From Candidatus Anaerobutyricum stercoripullorum (lineage in GTDB: Bacteria; Bacillota; Clostridia; Lachnospirales; Lachnospiraceae): a stretch of 17,956 nt of DNA. The notes below the pieces were generated by a model. The model was not told where the DNA came from and did no database searches. It was given only the letters and a program-made list of their open reading frames with translations. Location: the NCBI GenBank assembly GCA_019114885.1, contig DXEQ01000134.1, positions 1 to 17,956 of the forward strand, in the 5' to 3' direction. How positions within the stretch are numbered: the stretch's first letter is position 1; each line of letters opens with the position of its first letter. A program made the position numbers and the translations under genes. Positions 7,592 to 14,553 of this stretch are shown piece by piece.

Positions 7592-7966
7592 TTATTTTTC
7601 CTCAGCAGCCTTTTCTGCCTTCGGCTTGGTAAATGTCTCGCTCTTCTTGCTATGATCCGGTTCTGTGTATCCCTTTTCCATGTAGAGACATTTCTTTGGA
7701 CATACGTTCACGCAGCTTCCGCACTGGACGCAGTCGAAGCGGGCAATGGTCCATGTCCCGGCCTTCCGGTCCACGGTAATGGCGTCGGACGGACAGGAAC
7801 GCATGCACAGCCCGCAGGTGATACAGTCTTCGATCTGAATCCGCACATGTCCCCGCATCCGCTCCGGAAAGTCCACAGGCTCGAAGGGATATTTTGTTGT
7901 CGCCGGCTCGCGGAAGAGATTCTTTAACACTCTTCCCGCCAGTATAAAGACACTTGTTTTTTCCAT
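7592..7966 (-). CDS. echF: Ech hydrogenase subunit F, 2[4Fe-4S] polyferredoxin-like
   Basis: A 124-residue electron-transfer subunit, similar to NuoI of complex I. It carries two [4Fe-4S] motifs: CITCGLCMRSCP (C48, C51, C54, C58) and CVQCGSCVNVCP (C79, C82, C85, C89). It should take electrons from reduced ferredoxin and pass them to the EchC cluster on the cytoplasmic face of the complex. The N-terminal helix (VFILAGRVLKNLF) is typical of EchF. The C-terminus is a Lys/Glu-rich tail without homology. The ATG at 7966 is chosen because AAAGGAG lies seven bases upstream. A longer frame from 8044 overlaps echE and would add an unrelated Arg-rich leader. It is the last gene of echABCDEF and is directly followed by the terminator. 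Confidence 0.94.
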   Translation of the reverse strand: MEKTSVFILAGRVLKNLFREPATTKYPFEPVDFPERMRGHVRIQIEDCITCGLCMRSCPSDAITVDRKAGTWTIARFDCVQCGSCVNVCPKKCLYMEKGYTEPDHSKKSETFTKPKAEKAAEEK

Positions 7967-7999
7967 ACGACTTCTCCTTTCCCGGCAGCCGCCGCTCAT

Positions 8000-8015
8000 C
8001 CGCGGACGGCCGCGG
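8000..8015 (-). other. GC-only hairpin in the echE-echF gap
   Basis: Two copies of the self-complementary hexamer CCGCGG (8000-8005 and 8010-8015) flank a four-base loop. They form a very stable six-pair stem in the 53-base gap between echE and echF. No T-run follows, so it is not a terminator. It could protect or process the mRNA. Confidence 0.4.
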
Positions 8016-8019
8016 CCTT

Positions 8020-9099
8020 CTATCTTTCCGTACAGCTGATGCACGGGTCAATGGTGAGAATCAGCACCGGCACATCCGCCAGCTGACAGCCTTTTAAGGT
8101 CTCCACCAGCGGAGGGATGTTGCTGGTGGTCGGCGTGCGCAGGCGGAAGCGGTCCAGATTCTTCGTTCCGTTACCTTTTACGTAGTAGATTGCCTCGCCC
8201 CGCGGCTGCTCGATCCGCAGGAAATACTCTCCCTTCGGATTGCCTTTTACCGGCACGTTAATCTCACCCTCCGGCAGCTTGCCCACCGCTTCGCGGATCA
8301 GGTCAAAGGACTGGAACAGTTCTTTCAGGCGCACTTCGCATCGTCCGTAGCTGTCTCCCTCTGTGGAGATGATCGGTTCCACGGACAGATGTTTGTAGGC
8401 GCCGTAACCCAGCACTCTCGCGTCATACTCCACGCCGCTGGCCCGGAGCATCGGCCCCACCGCACCCAGAAAGATGGCGTCTTCTTTTTTCAGGACGCCG
8501 GTTCCCTTCAGACGGCTCTGCACCGTGTAGTCCTGAAGAAATGTGCTGACCAGCGGACGGATATCTCTCTCGATATCTTTGATCGTATCAAGCAAGTGTT
8601 TCAGCATGTCGCTGTCCATGTCTTTTTGCACACCGCCGACCTGGTTGACCGAGTGAATGATCCGGCCGCCGGTGGTCTCGTCAAACATATCAAGAATCTT
8701 CTCGCGGACACGCCAGCTTTCCATGAAAAGGCTCTCAAAGCCCAGGGCGTCCGCCAGCAGTCCCAGCCAGAGAAGATGGCTGTGGATCCGGCTCATTTCC
8801 ACCCAGATGACCCGCAGATACTGCGCCCGCTCCGGCACTTCGATGTTCATGACATTTTCCACCGCCATACAGTATCCCAGTCCGTGACCGCAGCTGCAGA
8901 TACCGCAGATCCGCTCCGCGATATACACATACTGTTTAAAATCTCTCATATCGACCAGCTTCTCCAGCCCTCTGTGAACAAAACCGATGCTCGGAATCGC
9001 TCCGACCACCGTCTCATCCTCCAGCACCAGATCCAGATGAATCGGCTCCGGGAGAACAGGATGCTGCGGGCCGAAAGGTACAATACTTCTTTTTGCCAT
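8020..9099 (-). CDS. echE: Ech hydrogenase subunit E, [NiFe] catalytic large subunit
   Basis: A 359-residue NuoD-like subunit holding the Ni-Fe active site. The N-terminal motif RICGICSCGH supplies C65 and C68. The C-terminal motif DPCISCTER supplies C353 and C356, so all four nickel-ligating cysteines are present. The protein ends exactly at the Arg of DPCxxCxxR. The C-terminal peptide that most [NiFe] hydrogenases must have cleaved off is therefore absent, as known for some Ech/Coo enzymes. GPQHPVLPEP near the start matches the conserved NuoD-family entry. The ATG is preceded by AAGGAGGAG, which overlaps the echD stop codon, so the two are probably translationally coupled. With EchC it catalyses 2H+ + 2e- to H2 at the membrane's inner face. 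Confidence 0.97.
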   Translation of the reverse strand: MAKRSIVPFGPQHPVLPEPIHLDLVLEDETVVGAIPSIGFVHRGLEKLVDMRDFKQYVYIAERICGICSCGHGLGYCMAVENVMNIEVPERAQYLRVIWVEMSRIHSHLLWLGLLADALGFESLFMESWRVREKILDMFDETTGGRIIHSVNQVGGVQKDMDSDMLKHLLDTIKDIERDIRPLVSTFLQDYTVQSRLKGTGVLKKEDAIFLGAVGPMLRASGVEYDARVLGYGAYKHLSVEPIISTEGDSYGRCEVRLKELFQSFDLIREAVGKLPEGEINVPVKGNPKGEYFLRIEQPRGEAIYYVKGNGTKNLDRFRLRTPTTSNIPPLVETLKGCQLADVPVLILTIDPCISCTER

Positions 9100-9105
9100 C
9101 GTTCT

Positions 9106-9456
9106 CTACTCCTCCTTTATCTTAAACGGCGCCTCTTCATCAATCCGGTACAGCTTGTCGCGGTAATCCGGCTTGATATGGGTGATATTTACTCCAAATA
9201 GTTCTTTTGCCTCATTTTCCTGAAGAAATGCGCAGGGGAAGATCTGTGTGATGCTGGCCACCTCTTCTCCTTCCCAGGCGATAAAGCGGTAGGTCCGCAT
9301 ATCATAGCCCTGGCAGAAAGAGTAGCTCATCTCGCAGCCGCCCTCCACAGAGGTGGCGCAGATCTGGACCAGCCGCCACTTCTCCGTCTTCATCTTCACG
9401 ATGGCAGGGAAAAACTGTGTATTTGTGATTGTCCTTATATCGTTTTCGTATTCCAT
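9106..9456 (-). CDS. echD: Ech hydrogenase subunit D, NuoC-like
   Basis: A 116-residue subunit homologous to NuoC of complex I, part of the peripheral arm. The diagnostic stretch is SITQIFPCAF followed by ENEAKELFGVNITH near the C-terminus, matching the NuoC signature in which a conserved ExEAxELFG helix contacts the large subunit. No cofactor ligands are expected. The ATG at 9456 has GGAAGG eight bases upstream. A GTG at 9465, overlapping the echC TGA by four bases, is an alternative that adds MTE. It sits between echC and echE, as in the standard echABCDEF order, six bases before the echE start. Confidence 0.93.
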   Translation of the reverse strand: MEYENDIRTITNTQFFPAIVKMKTEKWRLVQICATSVEGGCEMSYSFCQGYDMRTYRFIAWEGEEVASITQIFPCAFLQENEAKELFGVNITHIKPDYRDKLYRIDEEAPFKIKEE

Positions 9457-9461
9457 TTCCG

Positions 9462-9899
9462 TCACCTTCCCTTCCCGCGCATGGCTTCCTGTTTTTCATC
9501 CAGAATCTTAAGGGCCTTCACCACTCCGTCTATGATCGCTTCCGGACGGGCGGCGCAGCCCGGCACATAGACGTCCACCGGAATCACTGTGTCAATCCCG
9601 CCCTGGATATTGTAACATTTCTTAAATACACCGCCGGTGCAGGCACAGATGCCCACCGCCACCACAACCTTCGGCTCCGGCATCTGGCTGTAGATCTGTC
9701 TGACCACGCTGGCGGTCTGACTGTTGACGCCGCCGGTGATCAGCAGGATATCCGCCTGAAAGGGATCTCCCGTGTTGATGATCCCGAATCGTTCAATGTC
9801 ATATTTCGGTGTGAGGCAGTCCAGCACCTCGATGTCGCATCCGTTGCAGCTGCTGGCGTCATAGTGGAGCAGCCACGGTGATTTTGATACTTTATTCAT
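9462..9899 (-). CDS. echC: Ech hydrogenase subunit C, [4Fe-4S] small subunit
   Basis: A 145-residue NuoB-like small subunit that carries the proximal [4Fe-4S] cluster next to the Ni-Fe site. Cluster ligands are visible as SCNGCDIE (C18, C21), GICACTGG (C85) and VPGCAARP (C115). As in other group 4 enzymes, the extra cluster domain of uptake-type small subunits is missing, and there is no Tat signal, so the complex faces the cytoplasm. The ATG is preceded by GGGAGG nine bases upstream. It follows echB after 17 bases and overlaps or abuts echD at its end. Confidence 0.96.
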   Translation of the reverse strand: MNKVSKSPWLLHYDASSCNGCDIEVLDCLTPKYDIERFGIINTGDPFQADILLITGGVNSQTASVVRQIYSQMPEPKVVVAVGICACTGGVFKKCYNIQGGIDTVIPVDVYVPGCAARPEAIIDGVVKALKILDEKQEAMRGKGR

Positions 9900-9916
9900 A
9901 ATCCTCTACCTCCCGC

Positions 9917-10780
9917 TCACTTATCCAGCATCAGAATCAGTATATTCACGCCTCCGGCAACCAGAGTCACCACCCAGCAGGAATACAGCAGCGTCTTCCA
10001 TTTGACCCGGGCGCTGACGTTATCCCACAGCGTTTCCAGGAAAAAGATCACGGCACACACCGCGATTGCCACGATCCAGCTCCACCAGGTGCTGTTCACG
10101 AAGAACAGACAGCAGATGCCAAAGAGCAGGACCATCTCGTAGTACTCGGCAATGTTCATGATCGCCAGCGTCGTTCCCGACATCTCCGTTGTCAGTCCCT
10201 TGACCATCTCCTGATGGGCGTGGTGACTGGTGGAAAGGTCAAACGGCGACTTCCGGAACTTAATGGCGGCCGTAAACATGAAGCCGACCAGCAGTCCCGG
10301 CATCCAGACGACCGCGCTCGTGTCCGCCTGAATGATGTCTGATACATGGAAGGAACCTGTGGTCAGATAAAATCCCACGGCGACCAGGAGGGTCAGCGGC
10401 TCGTAGGCCATCATCTGCAGCATCTCCCGGCTGGAACCCATGTTGGCATAAGGCGAAGAGTCACTGGAGGCAGCCATGATCAGGAACATATCGGCGGTAC
10501 TTAAGATGAACAGTACCATCAGGATATCCGCTCCGGCAAAAAGCATGCTTCCGGCGATCATCAGGATGACCAGGTAACTCATATTCAGGAAAAGCTGCAC
10601 ATTGTTGACCGCAATCCTTTTCTTGGAAAACAGCTTCCCCAGATCATAAAATGGCTGCATCAGCTTCGGTCCTTTTCTCCGCTGCATCCTCGCGCTGATG
10701 ATACGGTCAATGCCGTCCAGGAGGGCCCCCAGAAACGGAGCGAAGATCAGATACAGGATAACAAAGATCACTTTCACCAT
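9917..10780 (-). CDS. echB: Ech hydrogenase subunit B, NuoH-like membrane subunit
   Basis: A 287-residue integral membrane protein homologous to NuoH, with about eight hydrophobic segments. It anchors the hydrogenase module and links redox chemistry to ion movement. Family marks include the N-terminal membrane helix followed by RMQRRKGPKLMQPFYD (about 31-46), SSREMLQMMAYEPL, and the acidic/His loop FDLSTSHHAHQEMVKGL facing the hydrogenase subunits. The ATG overlaps the end of echA by seven bases and has AGGAGG seven bases upstream within the echA coding end, so translation is probably coupled. Next comes echC. Confidence 0.95.
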   Translation of the reverse strand: MVKVIFVILYLIFAPFLGALLDGIDRIISARMQRRKGPKLMQPFYDLGKLFSKKRIAVNNVQLFLNMSYLVILMIAGSMLFAGADILMVLFILSTADMFLIMAASSDSSPYANMGSSREMLQMMAYEPLTLLVAVGFYLTTGSFHVSDIIQADTSAVVWMPGLLVGFMFTAAIKFRKSPFDLSTSHHAHQEMVKGLTTEMSGTTLAIMNIAEYYEMVLLFGICCLFFVNSTWWSWIVAIAVCAVIFFLETLWDNVSARVKWKTLLYSCWVVTLVAGGVNILILMLDK

Positions 10781-12663
10781 GATACACCTCCTATCACAAG
10801 ACAGAATCCGATGACAAGCACCGCCGCCGCAAGGATGATGGACGGAATCCGCAGATGCCGGCGTCCGAATTCAAATCGCAGATACCAGTTGCTTAAATAA
10901 AGATGTTCCTTTCCTCCGAAACTGTCGGTAAAATACCGGTTATCTCCCTCGTTGATACCGTTCATGTAGATCGGCACCAGTTCCGCCTGCGATCTGCGGC
11001 TGATAAAGAACATGGCCGCCGGTACCACAAAGATGGAGACCAGCATGATTGCCATGGTCGTGAGAACACTCATGGAAAGGACGTCCTTCGAGATGCCGAA
11101 CAGCTGCCGCACAATCGGGTTGACCAGCCATTTTGCCACCAGAGGCAGAAGCAGGCACAGAAGAAGCATCGTGCAGGCATGGAATACCATGGACACATAC
11201 TCGTCCTTTCTCGTCACATCTTTAACAGAATCCCGCGGGATATGACGGCAGAGCAGCTTGGCCAGCCATTTGGTCCAGTAGAACATTGTCGTGGCGCTGC
11301 CGTAGGCAATACATAATACAAGCACTACATTTCCTGAATCCACGAACGCCTTGAGGGCCACCCACTTGGAAATCAGCATACCAAACGGTGCCAGATACAT
11401 GCCCGCGATGCCGATACCCATAATATAGGCAAGACGGGGTACCTTGATGATCAGGCCGTGCATATCCTCGATATCTCTGGACCCCAGCGTGTTCTCCGTG
11501 GCTCCCACAGACTGGAACAACATGGACTTGCTGACCGCGTGGAACATCATCAGGAAGATGGCCGCCCAGACCGTCTCCTCCACGCCGATGCCGGAACAGC
11601 CGACGATCAGTCCCAGATTGGAGATCGTGGAAAAAGCCAGCACCTTCTTGGCGTCATTCTGCGCGATAGCCATCATACTGGCCATGATAAAGGTAAGTCC
11701 GCCGATGCTGGAGACGATGAGTCCCACCAGATTGCCGGAGAGGGCCGGCGAAATCCGGATCAGCAGGTACACGCCCGCCTTGACCATGGTCGCGCTGTGC
11801 AAAAGCGCGCTGGACGGCGTCGGCGCCACCATGGCTCCCAGAAGCCAGGTGGAAAACGGCAGCTGCGCGGACTTGGTAAGACCGGCCAGCGACAGGCACA
11901 TGAGCGGAAGAAGCGCACCGCTGCTCACCACATCCGTAAGCTGCAGCGAGCCCTGTCCCTTTGCCATCAGGAAAATGGCCACGGCAAAGCCCAGGCCGCC
12001 CAGCAGGTTCATCCACAGGGCACAGAAGCTGTTATTCACCGCCTCATCCGTACGGGTATAGCCGATCATCAGGAAAGAGATCACGCTGGTGATCTCCCAG
12101 AAGAAGTAGATCCACACAAGATTCTGAGAAAGCACCAGTCCGAACATGGCCGCCAGAAACAGAAACAGCATGGAAAAGAAAAACGGCTGTCTGTCCCTCA
12201 CATCCTTATGATGGCTGTGATACCCCTTCATATATCCCACCGTATAAATACAGATAAAACCTCCGATACAGGCGATGATGATGCACATCAGGACCGTCAG
12301 CCAGTCCACCATCATATGAGGGCCTTCCACAACCTCCGTGGAAGATTCCGTGTACAGCACCAGCGCCGTCTGCAGCACGGAAAGGATGATGGGAAGCACC
12401 TTTCCATACTTCACACTTAAATAAATGATCAGGCACATGAGGAAAATATCCCCCACGGTCATCAGATGATCGATCAGCTCGGTCTTTGGATAAAACGTCC
12501 ATGTTTGCGCCCCGCCGCCGATCCAGTCTGCGATAAATATAACCATCGTGAGCATAATAATACCAGCGCCTGCATAGACCATGTATCCCCTGGCTTTCTC
12601 CCCTCGGACCACCTGGAACAGCACTGCCAGCAACGCCGGAATCCCAATCAGTAATGGTATCAT
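10774..12663 (-). CDS. echA: Ech hydrogenase subunit A, NuoL/Mrp-like proton-pumping subunit
   Basis: A 629-residue multi-span membrane protein of the antiporter-like NuoL/M/N family, with about 14-16 hydrophobic segments along its length. Functional residues seen by homology are the Glu in FFWEITS (E190), the Lys in LTKSAQLPF (K264), and PTPSSALLHSATMVKAG (about 281-297) on the broken helix that forms the ion channel. It should translocate H+ or Na+ when electrons flow from ferredoxin to H2. The ATG has AAAGGAGG nine bases upstream. It is the first gene of the operon and is directly downstream of a good promoter. The long antisense frame on the plus strand over this gene is a shadow. Confidence 0.96.
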   Translation of the reverse strand: MIPLLIGIPALLAVLFQVVRGEKARGYMVYAGAGIIMLTMVIFIADWIGGGAQTWTFYPKTELIDHLMTVGDIFLMCLIIYLSVKYGKVLPIILSVLQTALVLYTESSTEVVEGPHMMVDWLTVLMCIIIACIGGFICIYTVGYMKGYHSHHKDVRDRQPFFFSMLFLFLAAMFGLVLSQNLVWIYFFWEITSVISFLMIGYTRTDEAVNNSFCALWMNLLGGLGFAVAIFLMAKGQGSLQLTDVVSSGALLPLMCLSLAGLTKSAQLPFSTWLLGAMVAPTPSSALLHSATMVKAGVYLLIRISPALSGNLVGLIVSSIGGLTFIMASMMAIAQNDAKKVLAFSTISNLGLIVGCSGIGVEETVWAAIFLMMFHAVSKSMLFQSVGATENTLGSRDIEDMHGLIIKVPRLAYIMGIGIAGMYLAPFGMLISKWVALKAFVDSGNVVLVLCIAYGSATTMFYWTKWLAKLLCRHIPRDSVKDVTRKDEYVSMVFHACTMLLLCLLLPLVAKWLVNPIVRQLFGISKDVLSMSVLTTMAIMLVSIFVVPAAMFFISRRSQAELVPIYMNGINEGDNRYFTDSFGGKEHLYLSNWYLRFEFGRRHLRIPSIILAAAVLVIGFCLVIGGVSW

Positions 12664-12731
12664 TATCGTTGTCCTCCTTTCACATTTTTCTTCTCTTTTT
12701 TGTTTAAAAATGAGTAAATCTGTCTCCTCTA

Positions 12732-12760
12732 TTTATAGTCCTCTTTGACGAAATTTACAA
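12732..12760 (-). promoter_or_regulatory. Promoter of the echABCDEF operon
   Basis: On the minus strand, TTGTAA (12760-12755) and TATAAA (12737-12732) are 17 bases apart. They lie about 70 bases upstream of the echA start, with an AT-rich untranslated leader. The -35 box overlaps one copy of a TTACA direct repeat (12755-12759 and 12764-12768, nine-base period). Confidence 0.7.
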
Positions 12761-12778
12761 GCCTTACAGGAGAATTTG

Positions 12779-12807
12779 TGTTTTTTTTCACGAAAATGTG
12801 CTATGAT
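12779..12807 (+). promoter_or_regulatory. Promoter of the hypACDE operon
   Basis: An extended -10, TGC followed by TATGAT (12802-12807), lies 17 bases after TGTTTT (12779-12784). Transcription would start near 12814, about 35 bases before hypA. Its -35 is separated from the ech -35 by only 18 bases. Confidence 0.6.
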
Positions 12808-12847
12808 AACAGGGCTTGAGAAAATGAGTTTTGGGGAGGCACATTTT

Positions 12848-13252
12848 ATGCACGAACTGAGTATCACGGAACATTTGCTTGACCGCTGCCTCCGGGAGGC
12901 GGAGGCACGGCACGGCGCCCGGATCCGCACCATCCGGCTCTGCATCGGACCGCTTCGCGGCATCGTGCCGGATTGTATTCAGGTGTATCTGGACATGCTG
13001 GCGGAGGGCACGGCCGCCGAGGGCGCCCGGATCGAGGCGGAGATCCTGCCGGTGCGCATACATTGTCTGGACTGTGGACAGGAGGGGGAGATCACGCCCC
13101 GCCATCTGGAATGTCCGCACTGCGGCAGCATCCGGCTTAAGCTTCTGTCCGGCAAAGAGTTCTACATCAAAAATATAGATATTGAAACACCACACGAACA
13201 TCGAACGGAGGGATATGACCATGTGTCTGGCAATGCCAATGAAGATTCATAA
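12848..13252 (+). CDS. hypA: Hydrogenase nickel incorporation protein HypA
   Basis: A 134-residue nickel chaperone for [NiFe] hydrogenase maturation. It starts with the invariant MHE nickel-binding motif (His2) and contains the structural zinc site CLDC (C73, C76) and CPHC (C89, C92), followed by SGKEFYIKNIDIE, the usual end of the family. A further 21 residues follow, longer than the usual 113-118. They coincide with a 32-base overlap with hypC, so the tail may simply be read-through. The ATG at 12848 is chosen because GGGGAGG lies eight bases upstream and the MHE motif must be N-terminal; a longer frame from 12776 would start upstream of the predicted transcript. First gene of the hyp operon. 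HypB, its usual GTPase partner, is not in the window. Confidence 0.96.
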   Translation: MHELSITEHLLDRCLREAEARHGARIRTIRLCIGPLRGIVPDCIQVYLDMLAEGTAAEGARIEAEILPVRIHCLDCGQEGEITPRHLECPHCGSIRLKLLSGKEFYIKNIDIETPHEHRTEGYDHVSGNANEDS

Positions 13253-13439
13253 GATAGACGGTTCTCTGGCACACTGTGAAGCCGGGGGACTCTCGCAGGA
13301 TATCCGCATTGATTTTATCACGGACCCGCATCCCGGCGATTACGTCATGGTACACGCCGGATTTGCCATAGAAAAAATGTCCGAGAAGGAAGCGCTCGAA
13401 AACATCGCCCTGCTGGAGGAGATCAGAAATGCTTTATGA
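13221..13439 (+). CDS. hypC: Hydrogenase maturation chaperone HypC
   Basis: A 72-residue HypC/HupF protein. It begins MCLAMPMKI; Cys2, exposed after Met removal, is essential in the family for binding the Fe(CN)2CO precursor with HypD and for contacting the large subunit. PGDYVMVHAGFAIEKM (about 38-53) is the second conserved block. The ATG at 13221 is fixed by the need for Cys at position 2 and by GGAGG nine bases upstream; in-frame ATGs at 13182 and 13215 are not suitable. It overlaps hypA by 32 bases and hypD by 11 bases, so the three are translationally coupled. Confidence 0.96.
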   Translation: MCLAMPMKIHKIDGSLAHCEAGGLSQDIRIDFITDPHPGDYVMVHAGFAIEKMSEKEALENIALLEEIRNAL

Positions 13440-14520
13440 GAATTCTTTTAAACAGCCGCAGGACGTCCCCCTTCTCCTGGAAAAGATACGGCGTTACAGC
13501 GATCAGAGCGGCCCCATCCGCCTGATGGAGATCTGCGGCACCCACACCATGGCCATCGCCCGCACCGGCGTCAAAAGTATCCTGCCGGAAAATGTGACGC
13601 TGCTCTCCGGCCCCGGCTGTCCGGTCTGCGTCACGCCGACCGGCGTCATCGATGCGATCCTTGCCCTGTCTCAGCGGCCAGATACCCTGATCGCCAGCTA
13701 TGGCGATCTGCTGCGGGTACCCGGTTCCACACAGGGAGACAGTCTGCTGAAACGGCGCGCCGGCGGAGGAAATGTAATGTCCGTCTACTCTCCCATGGAA
13801 GCCATCCGGCTGGCAGAGGAGCATCCGGACACGGAAGTCGTTTTCCTCGGCGTGGGGTTTGAGACGACCGCTCCCGGCACGGCAGCCTGTATCCTGGAGG
13901 CCGCCTCCCGGAAGCTTGCCAATTTTTCCGTCCTCTGCCTTCTGAAACGGACGGAACCGGCCATCCGCTCCCTGATTGAAGCCGAAGACTTTGCCGTAAA
14001 CGGCTTCTTATGCCCCGGCCATGTGGCCGCCGTCATCGGCGCCGACGCATTTGCTTTTCTGCCAAAGGATTACCGGCTGCCCGGCGTGGTGGCTGGTTTT
14101 GAGGCGGCAGACCTTCTCTATTCTATTCTGACTCTGACCGAAATGATCGCCAGTGGCCGGCCGGCACTGAAGAATGAATACACCAGGCTGGTCCGCCCGG
14201 GCGGCAATCCCGCTGCCAGAGCCCTCATGGAAAAAGTCTTCCGTCCGGCAGGCTCCGACTGGCGGGGCCTGGGGCACATCGAAAACAGCGGTTTCGCCAT
14301 CCAGGACGAATACGCATCGTGGGACGCCGCAAGGAAGTTCTCGCTCCGCCCTTCCGAGGAAAAAGAGATTCCCGGCTGCCGCTGCCCGCAGATCATCCGC
14401 GGCGTCATGCGCCCCGGAGAATGTCCGCTGTTTCGGCGGGTCTGCACACCGGACAACCCGGTGGGGCCGTGCATGGTATCCGGCGAGGGTTCCTGCGCCA
14501 CCGCCTACCAATATGGATGA
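13429..14520 (+). CDS. hypD: Hydrogenase maturation protein HypD
   Basis: A 363-residue iron-sulfur protein, the scaffold on which Fe(CN)2CO is assembled with HypC. Conserved blocks are EICGTHT (C36), LSGPGCPVCVTP (C64, C67, a redox-active pair), GFETTAPGTA, GFLCPGHVAAVIG and GFEAADLL. The C-terminal region holds the [4Fe-4S] and accessory cysteines C317, C319, C332, C339, C348 and C356 in CRCPQIIRGVMRPGECPLF and the following VGPCMVSGEGSC. The length is normal. The ATG lies within the end of hypC, with GGAGG nine bases upstream. Confidence 0.97.
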   Translation: MLYENSFKQPQDVPLLLEKIRRYSDQSGPIRLMEICGTHTMAIARTGVKSILPENVTLLSGPGCPVCVTPTGVIDAILALSQRPDTLIASYGDLLRVPGSTQGDSLLKRRAGGGNVMSVYSPMEAIRLAEEHPDTEVVFLGVGFETTAPGTAACILEAASRKLANFSVLCLLKRTEPAIRSLIEAEDFAVNGFLCPGHVAAVIGADAFAFLPKDYRLPGVVAGFEAADLLYSILTLTEMIASGRPALKNEYTRLVRPGGNPAARALMEKVFRPAGSDWRGLGHIENSGFAIQDEYASWDAARKFSLRPSEEKEIPGCRCPQIIRGVMRPGECPLFRRVCTPDNPVGPCMVSGEGSCATAYQYG

Positions 14521-14553
14521 TATTATTTTGCAACAGAAAGTGGGGCAGATGAA

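Noticed and set aside
7967..8044. Longer echF start at 8044, overlapping the end of echE
   Set aside because: The added residues are Arg/Gly-rich and unlike EchF, and the ATG at 7966 has a well-placed AAAGGAG site.
11458..12420. Plus-strand open frame opposite echA, rich in His, Gln and Arg
   Set aside because: This composition is what the complement of a hydrophobic membrane-protein gene gives in this frame, and no start context supports it.
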